Below are positions 1-5,411 of a stretch of DNA of 8,976 bases, piece after piece. Below the pieces are notes generated by a model. That model made no database searches. It was given only the letters and a program-made list of their open reading frames with translations, and was not told where the DNA came from. Source of the DNA: JADGGV01 sp035715725 (GTDB lineage: Bacteria; Gemmatimonadota; Gemmatimonadetes; Longimicrobiales; RSA9); the NCBI GenBank assembly GCA_035715725.1, contig DASTKT010000095.1, positions 1 through 8,976 of the forward strand, given 5' to 3'. A program made the translations under genes and the position numbers. Position 1 is the first letter of the stretch. Every line of letters begins with the position of its first letter.

Positions 1-1
1 G

Positions 2-22
2 CTTGCCGTCCTGAGGGCGTGA
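2..22 (+). CDS. C-terminal end of an upstream gene, probably the VapB antitoxin (partial)
   Basis: An open frame enters from the left edge and stops at TGA 20-22, directly before the ATG of the PIN-domain toxin. Only six codons (LAVLRA) are visible, so the sequence gives no family match. The call rests on position: VapC toxins of this type are almost always preceded by a small antitoxin gene that abuts or overlaps them, which allows coupled translation. Two other frames are also open across these 22 bases, so even the frame is tentative. Confidence 0.3.
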   Translation, partial: LAVLRA

Positions 23-418
23 ATGGTGATCGACACGTCGGCCGTCCTTGTGCTGCTGCTGGCGGAGCCGGAATCGGACCGGGTGCTCGAAGCGATTCTC
101 GCCTCGGAGCGCCGCTTGGTCGGCGCGCCCACGCTGGTAGAAGCCGCGGCGGTCATGCGGGCGAAACGCGGCCCCTCCGGCGTGATCGCGCTCGACGCCC
201 TCCTTCAGGAACTCGACATCGAGGTCGTGGCGATGTCGAAGGAGGCCGCGCGCCTGGCGAGTGACGCCTACTGCCGCTACGGCAAAGGGGTCGGGTCGCC
301 GGGCGTCCTGAACTACGGCGACTGTCTCGCGTACGGGGTCGCCAGGGATCTTCAGGAGCCGCTTCTGTTCAAGGGTGACGATTTTGGCCGAACGGACGTG
401 GACGCGGTCGCGTACTGA
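23..418 (+). CDS. vapC: VapC-type PIN-domain ribonuclease toxin
   Basis: This 131-residue protein has the length and layout of a type II toxin-antitoxin VapC toxin, a Mg2+-dependent endoribonuclease that cuts tRNA or other RNA when its antitoxin is lost. The acidic PIN-domain residues are all visible: D4 in MVIDTSAV, E40 in PTLVEAA, D100 in NYGDCLAY and D119/D120 in LFKGDDF. The RYGKG...LNYGDC segment followed by LLFKGDDF is typical of VapCs paired with Rv0623-like antitoxins. The ATG at 23 is chosen because it begins the conserved MVIDTS strand; it directly follows a stop at 20-22, suggesting translational coupling to an antitoxin outside the window. All catalytic positions are intact, so the toxin is probably functional. 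The RNA target cannot be predicted. Confidence 0.93.
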   Translation: MVIDTSAVLVLLLAEPESDRVLEAILASERRLVGAPTLVEAAAVMRAKRGPSGVIALDALLQELDIEVVAMSKEAARLASDAYCRYGKGVGSPGVLNYGDCLAYGVARDLQEPLLFKGDDFGRTDVDAVAY

Positions 419-539
419 GAGGCACATCACCCGTTCGGCGGCTACCACGCCGAGGCCGCCCTCGCGGACCCGCGCCCGCCCGCGGCCTGCGCGGCTCCCC
501 CGGGCGTCGTCCGGTCGACTCCAACCGAGGTTCGCTGTC

Positions 540-938
540 ATGCGTCGTCGCATCGTGCGCGTGCTGGGCCTGGCGGTCGTGGCCGCCTGCGTGAGAACGA
601 GCACGGTCGAGCTCGGGGCGCCGCACCACTACCCGCCCGTTCCGCCCGAGCGGGTCCAGGTCTTTCTGGAGGAATCGGACGTGCCGGGGCCGTTCGAGAA
701 GATCGCCCTGATCAGCGCCGAGGGCCCGCACGGCTTTACGAGCGAGAAGGACATGGTCGACAAGGCGCGCAAGGAGGCCGGCAAGCGCGGGGCGAACGGC
801 ATCATCGTGCAGGACATCACCGAGCCGTCGGCCGGAGCCAAGGTCGCCGCGGCGGTCTTTGGAACGAGCGCGTCGCGCCACGGGACGGTGGTCGCGATCC
901 GGTTCACGCCGCCCGCGGACACCACCCGGACGCCGTGA
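540..938 (+). CDS. Small putative lipoprotein of unknown function
   Basis: The 132-residue product begins with a basic n-region (MRRRIVR), a short hydrophobic stretch and a lipobox-like VVAAC, which would place the lipidated cysteine at residue 17. The mature part is small and mixed alpha/beta. It reads PPVPPERVQVFLEE, then PFEKIALISAEG (residues 52-62), then a basic helix DMVDKARKEAGKRGANGIIVQD (residues 71-92). The order 'bring two compounds together: VQVF / IA-I / helix / GAN-II' resembles small RcsF- or DUF4156-like lipoproteins, but I cannot assign a family. The ATG at 540 is chosen over the in-frame upstream start at 375 because it gives the signal peptide and has GAGG at 527-530; the upstream extension is arginine-rich out-of-frame-looking sequence overlapping vapC. 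The stop overlaps a GTG (GTGA, 935-938) in the frame of the next gene. Confidence 0.78.
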   Translation: MRRRIVRVLGLAVVAACVRTSTVELGAPHHYPPVPPERVQVFLEESDVPGPFEKIALISAEGPHGFTSEKDMVDKARKEAGKRGANGIIVQDITEPSAGAKVAAAVFGTSASRHGTVVAIRFTPPADTTRTP

Positions 939-967
939 TCCCGCCCCGACGGTCCCCGAGGCTCGGG

Positions 968-1471
968 ATGCGGCTCAGGTTCTCGGATGCGACGCCGGGC
1001 GACGTGCCCGCGATCGCCGCGCTGCACAACGCGGTTGCCGGCGCGCTCACGGCGCGCTTCGGCGAGGGGCACTGGTCGTCGCCCACGACCGAGCGGGGCG
1101 TCGCGCTCTCGCTGCGCCAGGCACGGGTCCGCGTCGGCCGGTCCGGGAGGCGCATCCTCACCGTGCTGCGGCTGGCGACGAAGAAGCCGTGGGCGATCGA
1201 TGCCGCCTACTTCACGCCCGTGAAGCGGCCGCTTTACCTCACGGGGATGGCCGTCTCCGTGGCGCACCAGCGCCGGGGGCTCGGCCGGCAGGCGCTCGAG
1301 GACGCGCGCGGCGCGGCGGCCGCCTGGCCGGCGGACGCGATCCGGCTGGACGCGTACGACGCCGAGGCGGGAGCGTGGACGTACTATGCGAAGTGCGGGT
1401 ACAGCGAGCGGGGCCGGGTCGTATACAAGGGGGATCCGCTCGTCTATTACGAGCTGCTGCTCGGATCGTGA
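968..1471 (+). CDS. GNAT-family N-acetyltransferase
   Basis: This 167-residue protein is a single GNAT domain, predicted to transfer an acetyl group from acetyl-CoA to an unknown amine. It opens with the usual first strand and helix (MRLRFSDATPGDVPAIAALHN). Motif A, YLTGMAVSVAHQRRGLGRQALEDA (residues 90-113), holds the CoA pyrophosphate loop Q101-R-R-G-L-G106. The C-terminal YYAKCGYSERGRVVYKG (139-155) matches the final helix and strand pair. The ATG at 968 has GAGG at 958-961 and starts right at the domain. A GTG at 935 overlaps the lipoprotein stop and would add 11 residues by reinitiation, but has no visible ribosome binding site. It lies between a lipoprotein and a reductase-like gene in a probable operon; the substrate is unknown. 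Confidence 0.9.
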   Translation: MRLRFSDATPGDVPAIAALHNAVAGALTARFGEGHWSSPTTERGVALSLRQARVRVGRSGRRILTVLRLATKKPWAIDAAYFTPVKRPLYLTGMAVSVAHQRRGLGRQALEDARGAAAAWPADAIRLDAYDAEAGAWTYYAKCGYSERGRVVYKGDPLVYYELLLGS

Positions 1472-1519
1472 GCCCGGCCATCCCTTTCCTCGCGCGTTCA
1501 CCTCGCGTAAAGGAGCTCG

Positions 1520-2077
1520 ATGAAGACTCAGTACTACACGGCCGTCAGCCTGGACGGGTACATCGCGGACGCCGACCACTCGCTCGACTGGCTGCATCAG
1601 TTCGGCGGCGACGACGAGAGCAGCTACCCCGCCTTCATCCGGGGGGTCGGCGCGATCGCGATGGGATCGACCACGTACGAGTGGGTCCTGAAGCACCACG
1701 TCTACCTCGACCCCGCGCATCCGAAGCCCTGGCCGTACGACCAGCCTACGTGGGTATTCTCGTCGCGGTCGCTTCCGGCCGTTCCCGGCGCGGACATCCG
1801 GTTCGCGAGCGGGGACGTGGCACCCGTCCACGCGGAGATGCGCGAAGTCGCGGCCGGGAAGAACATCTGGATCGTGGGCGGCGGCGAGCTCGCCGCCCGG
1901 TTCCACGACCGCGGGCTGCTCGACGAGATCATCGTCACGATCGCGCCCGTGATCCTGGGTGGCGGCGCGCCGCTCTTCACGCGGAAGATCGCGGTCCCGC
2001 CCCTGCGCGTGCTCGAGGTGAGGCCGCAGGCCAGCGGACTGACGGAGATGCGACTGGAGGTCCCGAAGCACGCGTAG
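1520..2077 (+). CDS. Dihydrofolate reductase-like (RibD C-terminal domain) family protein
   Basis: The 185-residue protein has the pattern of the stand-alone RibD_C/DHFR-fold family (YyaP/YwjB type), which is predicted to bind NADPH and reduce an unknown substrate. Visible landmarks are SLDGYIA (residues 10-16), the cofactor-side MGSTTYEW (48-55), the glycine-rich IWIVGGGELAARF (116-128) and DEIIVTIAPVILGGGAPLF (135-153). These stand-alone members should not be read as true folate-pathway reductases or as riboflavin RibD; they lack the deaminase domain of RibD. The start is firm: AAAGGAG at 1509-1515 is four bases before the ATG. It sits 48 bases after the first acetyltransferase gene and is followed closely by a second one, so the three may be co-expressed. 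Confidence 0.92.
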   Translation: MKTQYYTAVSLDGYIADADHSLDWLHQFGGDDESSYPAFIRGVGAIAMGSTTYEWVLKHHVYLDPAHPKPWPYDQPTWVFSSRSLPAVPGADIRFASGDVAPVHAEMREVAAGKNIWIVGGGELAARFHDRGLLDEIIVTIAPVILGGGAPLFTRKIAVPPLRVLEVRPQASGLTEMRLEVPKHA

Positions 2078-2084
2078 GAGGGAG
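2076..2084 (+). promoter_or_regulatory. Strong ribosome binding site for an alternative, longer start of the second GNAT gene
   Basis: AGGAGGGAG overlaps the stop codon of the reductase-like gene and lies four to eight bases before an in-frame ATG at 2089. If used, it would add 21 residues (MHAVRHRPGNG...) to the acetyltransferase. The internal ATG at 2152 has its own purine tract, AGGGGGG at 2141-2147, and begins where the family normally begins. The sequence alone does not settle which start is used. Confidence 0.45.
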
Positions 2085-2151
2085 TCGGATGCACGCCGTG
2101 CGACACCGGCCGGGAAACGGGACGGCCGGCAGCGGACAACAGGGGGGCTTC

Positions 2152-2574
2152 ATGACGATCCAGCAGGCCGGGACCGACGACGAGATCGCCGCGACGTACG
2201 ACGTGATGCGGCAGCTGCGGCCGCATCTGGGACGCGACGACTACGTCCCGCTCGTGCGCCGGCTCATGGCGAGCGACGGCTTCCGCCTCGTCGCCCTCTC
2301 CGATGCCGGCGAGGTGCGCGCCGTGGCCGGCTACCGGATCATGAACATGCTCTACTGCGGCGCCATCCTGTACGTGGACGACCTGGTCACGGACGACCGC
2401 GTGCGCTCGCGCGGCTACGGCCGGCGCCTCCTCGATTGGCTGAAGGAAGAGGGGCGGCGCCACGGCTGCCGCGAGCTCCAGTTGATCTCGCGGGTGATCC
2501 GCGAGCAGGCGCACCGCTTCTATTTCCGCGAGGGCCTCGGGATCGAGTGCTTCCACTTTCGAGCCGAGCTCTGA
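2152..2574 (+). CDS. GNAT-family N-acetyltransferase (second)
   Basis: The product is a compact 140-residue GNAT domain with unknown acceptor. After an N-terminal helix pair (EIAATYDVMRQLRPHL, residues 11-26) comes the central strand ILYVDDLVTDD (72-82), the acetyl-CoA loop R85-S-R-G-Y-G90, the following helix RRLLDWLKEEGRRHGC (91-106) and the closing AHRFYFREGLG (120-130), all in canonical order. The single-domain length and the LYVDDLVT / RGYGRRLLDWL wording match many small stand-alone bacterial acetyltransferases. The start at 2152 is chosen by where the domain begins; an in-frame ATG at 2089 with a better ribosome binding site would give 161 residues. It is unlike the first acetyltransferase in sequence, so this is not a recent tandem duplication. 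Confidence 0.9.
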   Translation: MTIQQAGTDDEIAATYDVMRQLRPHLGRDDYVPLVRRLMASDGFRLVALSDAGEVRAVAGYRIMNMLYCGAILYVDDLVTDDRVRSRGYGRRLLDWLKEEGRRHGCRELQLISRVIREQAHRFYFREGLGIECFHFRAEL

Positions 2575-2575
2575 C

Positions 2576-2609
2576 GCGCGGCCGCGCGGGCGGAGTCGAG
2601 CGGCCGCGC
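2576..2609 (+). terminator. Possible hairpin terminator after the second GNAT gene
   Basis: The ten bases gcgcggccgc (2576-2585) pair perfectly with gcggccgcgc (2600-2609) across a 14-base loop, immediately after the acetyltransferase stop. The first arm is also part of a 14-bp palindrome at 2575-2588. No run of T follows, so it is not a classical intrinsic terminator; in high-GC bacteria such hairpins can still end or stabilise transcripts. In DNA this GC-rich, chance pairing is a real alternative. Confidence 0.35.
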
Positions 2610-2650
2610 CGGGACACTCACCGGAGACGCCGAACGGGACAGTATTCGAC

Positions 2651-2679
2651 TTCCCTGTCCGCTTGGCGACGACTATCCT
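2651..2679 (+). promoter_or_regulatory. Weak candidate promoter upstream of the barrel-like gene
   Basis: TTCCCT (2651-2656) and TATCCT (2674-2679) are separated by 17 bases and lie about 30 bases before the start at 2708, in a locally more AT-rich stretch between two genes and downstream of a possible hairpin. The -35 match is poor. The position after a possible transcript end is the main support. Confidence 0.2.
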
Positions 2680-2707
2680 TAGGCTGTCACCCATTGAGGA
2701 GGCCCGA

Positions 2708-3358
2708 ATGCAGCGCGCGTTCGTCGTCGCCATCTGGCTGGCAGGTGCAGTCGTTCCACGGGGTGCGTCCGCGCAGGACGACGTGGGGCGTCTGTCGAAC
2801 GTGTGGGGCTATCTCACGCCGGAATACGCGTTCAGCGTGACGCGCCTGGCCGGCGGCGTGGGCCCGGAGCTGGGCTCGCACGTGCGCACCTACGGCGTCA
2901 GGGTCGAGGCGCCGACGCGAGGGATGCTCCAGCCGTGGGCCTCGGTGGCCTATCTCCGGCGGCCGGTCCCGGGGACGTGCGAGCAGGCGGGCGGTTGTGA
3001 TCGGAACGCGGTCCGCATCCTCGCCGGGCCGAACGTGGATCTCCGTGCCGCCACGCCGGCCGCCGTGCTCCGCCCGTACGTCGATGCCGGGCTCGGCGGC
3101 GTGCTCACGTTGAGCGACCAGACCGTCGCCTTCTCGGCGGCCGTGGGCGCGGGCGTGCTGGCACGGCTCAACGACGTCGTCGCTCCCCGGGTGGAGGCGC
3201 GGGCGGAGCGCTTCGGCGATCGGACCTATCTGATGCTGGCGCTCGGCACGCGCCTGACGATCGACCACGGCCGGGGCGACGGCGGCACCACGGCCGACCG
3301 GGAGATCGGCTCGACCGCGACGGCGGCCGCGCCGATGCCCCGGCATCCGTCGCCATGA
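2708..3358 (+). CDS. Secreted protein of unknown function, probable small outer-membrane beta-barrel
   Basis: The 216-residue precursor has a signal peptide (hydrophobic residues 4-18, cleavage predicted after ASA at 20-22). The mature part shows alternating strands separated by turns and many glycines: YAFSVTRLAGGVGPELGSH, YGVRVEAPTRG, PWASVAYLRRP, VRILAGPNVDLRA, LRPYVDAGLGGVLTL, AFSAAVGAGVLARL, PRVEARAERFG and YLMLALGTRLTI. This resembles the outer-membrane-protein beta-barrel fold, with the strand LALGTRLTI (177-185) near the end, followed by a disordered tail rich in G, T and A (187-216). Two cysteines (C91, C97) flank one loop and could form a disulfide. GAGGAGG at 2696-2702 fixes the ATG at 2708; a TTG at 2663 is far less likely. 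No specific family is recognised. Confidence 0.8.
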   Translation: MQRAFVVAIWLAGAVVPRGASAQDDVGRLSNVWGYLTPEYAFSVTRLAGGVGPELGSHVRTYGVRVEAPTRGMLQPWASVAYLRRPVPGTCEQAGGCDRNAVRILAGPNVDLRAATPAAVLRPYVDAGLGGVLTLSDQTVAFSAAVGAGVLARLNDVVAPRVEARAERFGDRTYLMLALGTRLTIDHGRGDGGTTADREIGSTATAAAPMPRHPSP

Positions 3359-3375
3359 CTCCCGATCCATCGAGC

Positions 3376-3382
3376 AGGGAGG
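3376..3382 (+). promoter_or_regulatory. Ribosome binding site favouring a GTG start for the CFGC-motif gene
   Basis: AGGGAGG ends eight bases before GTG 3391. It supports that start over the in-frame ATG at 3355, which overlaps the previous stop as ATGA and would put 12 polar residues ahead of the basic n-region of the signal peptide. Confidence 0.55.
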
Positions 3383-3390
3383 ACCTCCGG

Positions 3391-3882
3391 GTGAGGCGGA
3401 GACTTCTGCGAGCGGTCGCGCTCCTCGGCACGACGGGGTGCGGCGTGCTCGGCCACGACGGCAAGGCGCAGGTGACGTTCGGGTTGCAGGGCGACCTGCC
3501 CTCGGCCGCGTACGGCACGACGATCCACGTGCAGGCGCCGGGCTGGCGCCGCACGATCACGAAGGCGGACTTCGCCCGGCCGGACGCGCCCAACCATACG
3601 CCGGCGTTCGACACCCCCGCCGCGGGTCCGCTCCGCGTCGACTTCGTGGTGGAAGACTCCGCGCGCCGGCCGGTAAGCTCCGGCGCCGTCGAGCTCGCGC
3701 TCCGCTCCGACTGGATCTGGGGCATCGAGTTCTGGGTCGCGTCGGAGAACCCCACCCGCACGTGCTTCGGCTGCGCAGGCTACCGGGCGTTTCCGATCGC
3801 GGAAGCGTACCGGCGGACGCCCGCGGACTCGCTGTACGTCGTGTGGGGCGGCAACTCGATCGAGAACCCCGTCGTCTTCTAG
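3391..3882 (+). CDS. Putative lipoprotein with CFGC motif, function unknown
   Basis: From GTG 3391 the product has 163 residues: a basic start (VRRRLLR), a hydrophobic run (AVALLGTTG) and a cysteine at 17 in a weak lipobox (TTGC), so an exported, possibly lipidated protein is inferred. The mature part is mostly short beta strands: KAQVTFGLQGD, TTIHVQAPGW, LRVDFVVEDS, GAVELALRSDW and GIEFWVAS, an immunoglobulin-like spacing. A C-terminal block follows with C125-F-G-C128 in NPTRTCFGCAGYRAFPI and a final SLYVVWGGNSIENPVVF. The CFGC pair and the WGGNSI block look like the conserved core; I recall similar small proteins in Gemmatimonadota but know no function. The frame is open back to an ATG at 3355 that overlaps the barrel-like gene's stop, so the two are probably translated together. 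A disulfide or metal site at CxxC is possible. Confidence 0.75.
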   Translation: MRRRLLRAVALLGTTGCGVLGHDGKAQVTFGLQGDLPSAAYGTTIHVQAPGWRRTITKADFARPDAPNHTPAFDTPAAGPLRVDFVVEDSARRPVSSGAVELALRSDWIWGIEFWVASENPTRTCFGCAGYRAFPIAEAYRRTPADSLYVVWGGNSIENPVVF

Positions 3883-3935
3883 GCCCGGGCTGCGCGCACC
3901 GCACGCTTTCCCGCCGCCCCTTCGTGCCTCGCGCC

Positions 3936-3941
3936 AGGAGG
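3936..3941 (+). promoter_or_regulatory. Consensus ribosome binding site deciding a GTG start
   Basis: AGGAGG lies seven bases before GTG 3949 and makes this non-ATG start convincing for the membrane protein gene. Confidence 0.75.
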
Positions 3942-3948
3942 TGGACTC

Positions 3949-4458
3949 GTGGACGCGATCGAGGTCGTGGGAGAAACCCTCTCGCTGGCCGCCCTCGGGC
4001 TGCTCGTCTGGGTGGGGGTCGACATGTTCCGTCTGGGCGCCGGCCGGCCGGCGCCCAGGCTCGGCCCGATGTCGCTCCCGCCCGGCCTCGTCCGTTGGGC
4101 CTGGCTCCTCGTGCTGTGGGGCGCCTACCTCGGCGGGAACACGATCACGCTGCTCGCCCGGACCGAGGTGAACGGCCACGCGGCCTTCGGCTGGACGCCG
4201 ATCGACCGGATCCCCGCCGGGACGATGCATTCGCGCGGTATCCAGCACACGGGTTGGGGGCGGACCACCCTGCCCTTCTACCACGCCGAGCAGAGTCACG
4301 TCGAGTTCGCGGACGGCCGGCCGGGGCGGCGCATCGAGAACCGGGCGCTCGTCTTTCCGTGGGTGTTCACCCTCGTGGTGCTCGCCTGCTGGTTCGGGGA
4401 ACGCAATGCGGCCGAGGAGGCCGGCGCGGCGGAGTGGGGGGACGGCGGGCGCGGGTAG
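3949..4458 (+). CDS. Three-segment membrane protein of unknown function
   Basis: The 169-residue product has three hydrophobic segments, at about residues 10-27 (TLSLAALGLLVWVGVDMF), 47-68 (LVRWAWLLVLWGAYLGGNTI) and 134-150 (ALVFPWVFTLVVLACWFG), so an inner-membrane protein is inferred. Between segments two and three is a 65-residue polar region with H77, H94, H100 and H112 among TMHSRGIQHTGWG and LPFYHAEQSHVEF, which could be a small extracytoplasmic domain. The tail (ERNAAEEAGAAEWGDGGRG) is charged and probably cytoplasmic or disordered. No family is recognised. The start is a GTG with a perfect AGGAGG. It lies 66 bases after the CFGC lipoprotein gene and may be the last gene of that cluster, since a long non-coding gap follows. 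Confidence 0.75.
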   Translation: MDAIEVVGETLSLAALGLLVWVGVDMFRLGAGRPAPRLGPMSLPPGLVRWAWLLVLWGAYLGGNTITLLARTEVNGHAAFGWTPIDRIPAGTMHSRGIQHTGWGRTTLPFYHAEQSHVEFADGRPGRRIENRALVFPWVFTLVVLACWFGERNAAEEAGAAEWGDGGRG

Positions 4459-4542
4459 AGTACTTTCCGTTTCGATCGCGACGCGGAAGCCGCGGCGTGC
4501 GAGCCCGAGCCCTTCCTTCGCGGGCGGCCGCACGGCCAGGAA

Positions 4543-4704
4543 GTGTCACACGGGGACATGGAGGGCCCGGAGCCACGGCGACAGCGCGCCGGCAGTACGC
4601 CGGCCGCCGGCGTACGCCGGAAATGACACCAGGAGATGGTGCGCTCCCCGGCGGGTCTCCACCGCCCGGCGACGCTCCGCGCCCTCCGTGTCTCCGTGTG
4701 ACAC
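4543..4704. repeat. 162-bp imperfect inverted-repeat element (MITE-like or large intergenic repeat)
   Basis: The left arm 4543-4573 starts gtgtcacacggggacatgg and is the reverse complement of the right arm 4674-4704, which ends tctccgtgtctccgtgtgacac in its last 22 bases, with 28 of 31 positions matching by hand alignment; the outer 24 match at 22. The right arm contains a tandem octamer (ctccgtgt at 4684-4691 and 4692-4699). The ends GTGTCACAC/GTGTGACAC would serve as terminal inverted repeats of a non-autonomous mobile element. Inside are a 21-bp palindrome (4595-4615) and a small hairpin (cacca 4627-4631 with tggtg 4637-4641). No transposase lies nearby and no flanking target duplication is visible. 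A structured RNA made by read-through is an alternative. The name is therefore tentative, the inverted repeat itself is not. Confidence 0.6.
4595..4615. repeat. 21-bp palindrome nested in the inverted-repeat element
   Basis: The ten bases gtacgccggc (4595-4604) are repeated as their exact reverse complement (4606-4615) around one central base. It could be a protein-binding dyad or the tip of a hairpin when transcribed. Its position inside the larger inverted repeat, between the two 31-base arms, makes it likely to be part of that element. Confidence 0.75.
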
Positions 4705-4846
4705 ATTTTCGTCCCCGGCCCGCCCGCGCCGCTTCCCCGTATTTCCGACCGAGCGGCATGTCGTCCGTAATGGCCATGGCGGAGGCACATCTCGTGCTCT
4801 AGCTTTCGTTCAGGATACGCGCCATGGCCGCTACTGGAGATCGGAT

Positions 4847-5332
4847 GTGAAGCAGCACCTCCTCTGGACCGTCGTTCTCGTGTTCGCCGCAGTCTCTCCT
4901 TCCTACGCACAATCACGCGACGGGGCATTGCCCATCCAGGTCGGCGACCGGGTGCGTCTGCGCTTTGATGGCGACCCGACGACCACGGTCGGGACCGTGA
5001 CGGACCTCGGCCCGAACGAGCTCCGAGTGCACACCCCGGCCCCCTATTGCGGCGAGTCCGGGTGCGGCGACCTCGTCGCGCCGCTCGACCGGCTGGCCTC
5101 GCTCGAGGTGAGCCGGATCAGCGGGGAACGCAGGCTGGTGACGTGGCTCGGCGTCGCCGCGGCGGCGGGGCTCCTCCTCGGCCCGATCTACGACGGCCGC
5201 TGCGATGGCTCGCGGGGCGACGGGCTCACGTCGATGCGGTGCGGCCTGCCGGTGCTGGGCGGCACCGCGGCCGCGGTGACGCTCGGATTTCTCCTTACGC
5301 GGGACCGCTGGAGGCCTGTGCTCGTCCCATGA
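4847..5332 (+). CDS. Small exported protein with SH3-like start and glycine-rich hydrophobic end, function unknown
   Basis: The 161-residue precursor has a signal peptide (VKQHLLWTVVLVFAAVSPSYA, cleavage after A21). Next comes a strand-turn-strand block IQVGDRVRLRFDGD...TTVGTVTDLGPNELRVHTP (residues 30-64), which resembles a small SH3/KOW-like barrel, ending in VAPLDRLASLEVSR (78-90). Two hydrophobic glycine/alanine-rich stretches follow (LVTWLGVAAAAGLLLGPIYDG, 97-117; LPVLGGTAAAVTLGFLL, 134-150), like the glycine-zipper ends of envelope proteins in Gemmatimonadota and Acidobacteriota. C68/C73 and C119/C132 could form disulfides. The GTG at 4847 is chosen because it begins the signal peptide and has TGGAG at 4835-4839; the ATG two bases earlier is followed at once by TGA. 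No catalytic motif is visible. Confidence 0.75.
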   Translation: MKQHLLWTVVLVFAAVSPSYAQSRDGALPIQVGDRVRLRFDGDPTTTVGTVTDLGPNELRVHTPAPYCGESGCGDLVAPLDRLASLEVSRISGERRLVTWLGVAAAAGLLLGPIYDGRCDGSRGDGLTSMRCGLPVLGGTAAAVTLGFLLTRDRWRPVLVP

Positions 5333-5411
5333 GCGGGCGTGGATGACGGGCCCGCCGCACCCGCGCCGGAACGCTGTCTCACCCCGCCCCCCACACACCC
5401 CACGGATCCCC

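Larger units (their letters stand above)
4459..4846. other. Non-coding gap of 388 bases containing an inverted-repeat element
   Basis: No frame here looks like a gene: the open frames crossing it on both strands are arginine- and proline-rich and carry no motif. Bases 4459-4542 show nothing I can name. The centre (4543-4704) is a large inverted-repeat element, described separately. Bases 4705-4846 are locally less GC-rich and presumably hold the promoter and leader of the next gene. I see no convincing -35/-10 pair; TTCCGA (4743-4748) with TAATGG (4768-4773) is the nearest and is poor. Confidence 0.6.

Noticed and set aside
375..539. N-terminal extension of the first lipoprotein
   Set aside because: It overlaps vapC and would bury a lipoprotein signal peptide behind 55 arginine/proline-rich residues.
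629..2071. 480-codon open frame on the minus strand
   Set aside because: It runs opposite three well-supported + strand genes, is arginine-, proline- and glycine-rich with no motif, and is expected as a mirror of codon bias in GC-rich DNA.
859..2574. 571-codon + strand frame suggesting a fusion ending in an acetyltransferase
   Set aside because: Only the last 140 codons (from 2152) form a domain; the preceding part is out-of-frame translation of the first acetyltransferase and the reductase-like gene.
4543..4704. CRISPR array or tandem repeat locus
   Set aside because: The repeats are inverted, not direct with spacers, and there are no cas genes; the only tandem unit is a two-copy octamer.
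3438..4802. 454-codon + strand frame across the lipoprotein and membrane protein genes
   Set aside because: The translation is arginine-rich without motifs and overlaps two genes that have signal or membrane segments and good ribosome binding sites.
4406..4846. N-terminal extension of the SH3-like protein back to 4406
   Set aside because: It would cover the inverted-repeat element and precede a clear signal peptide beginning at GTG 4847.
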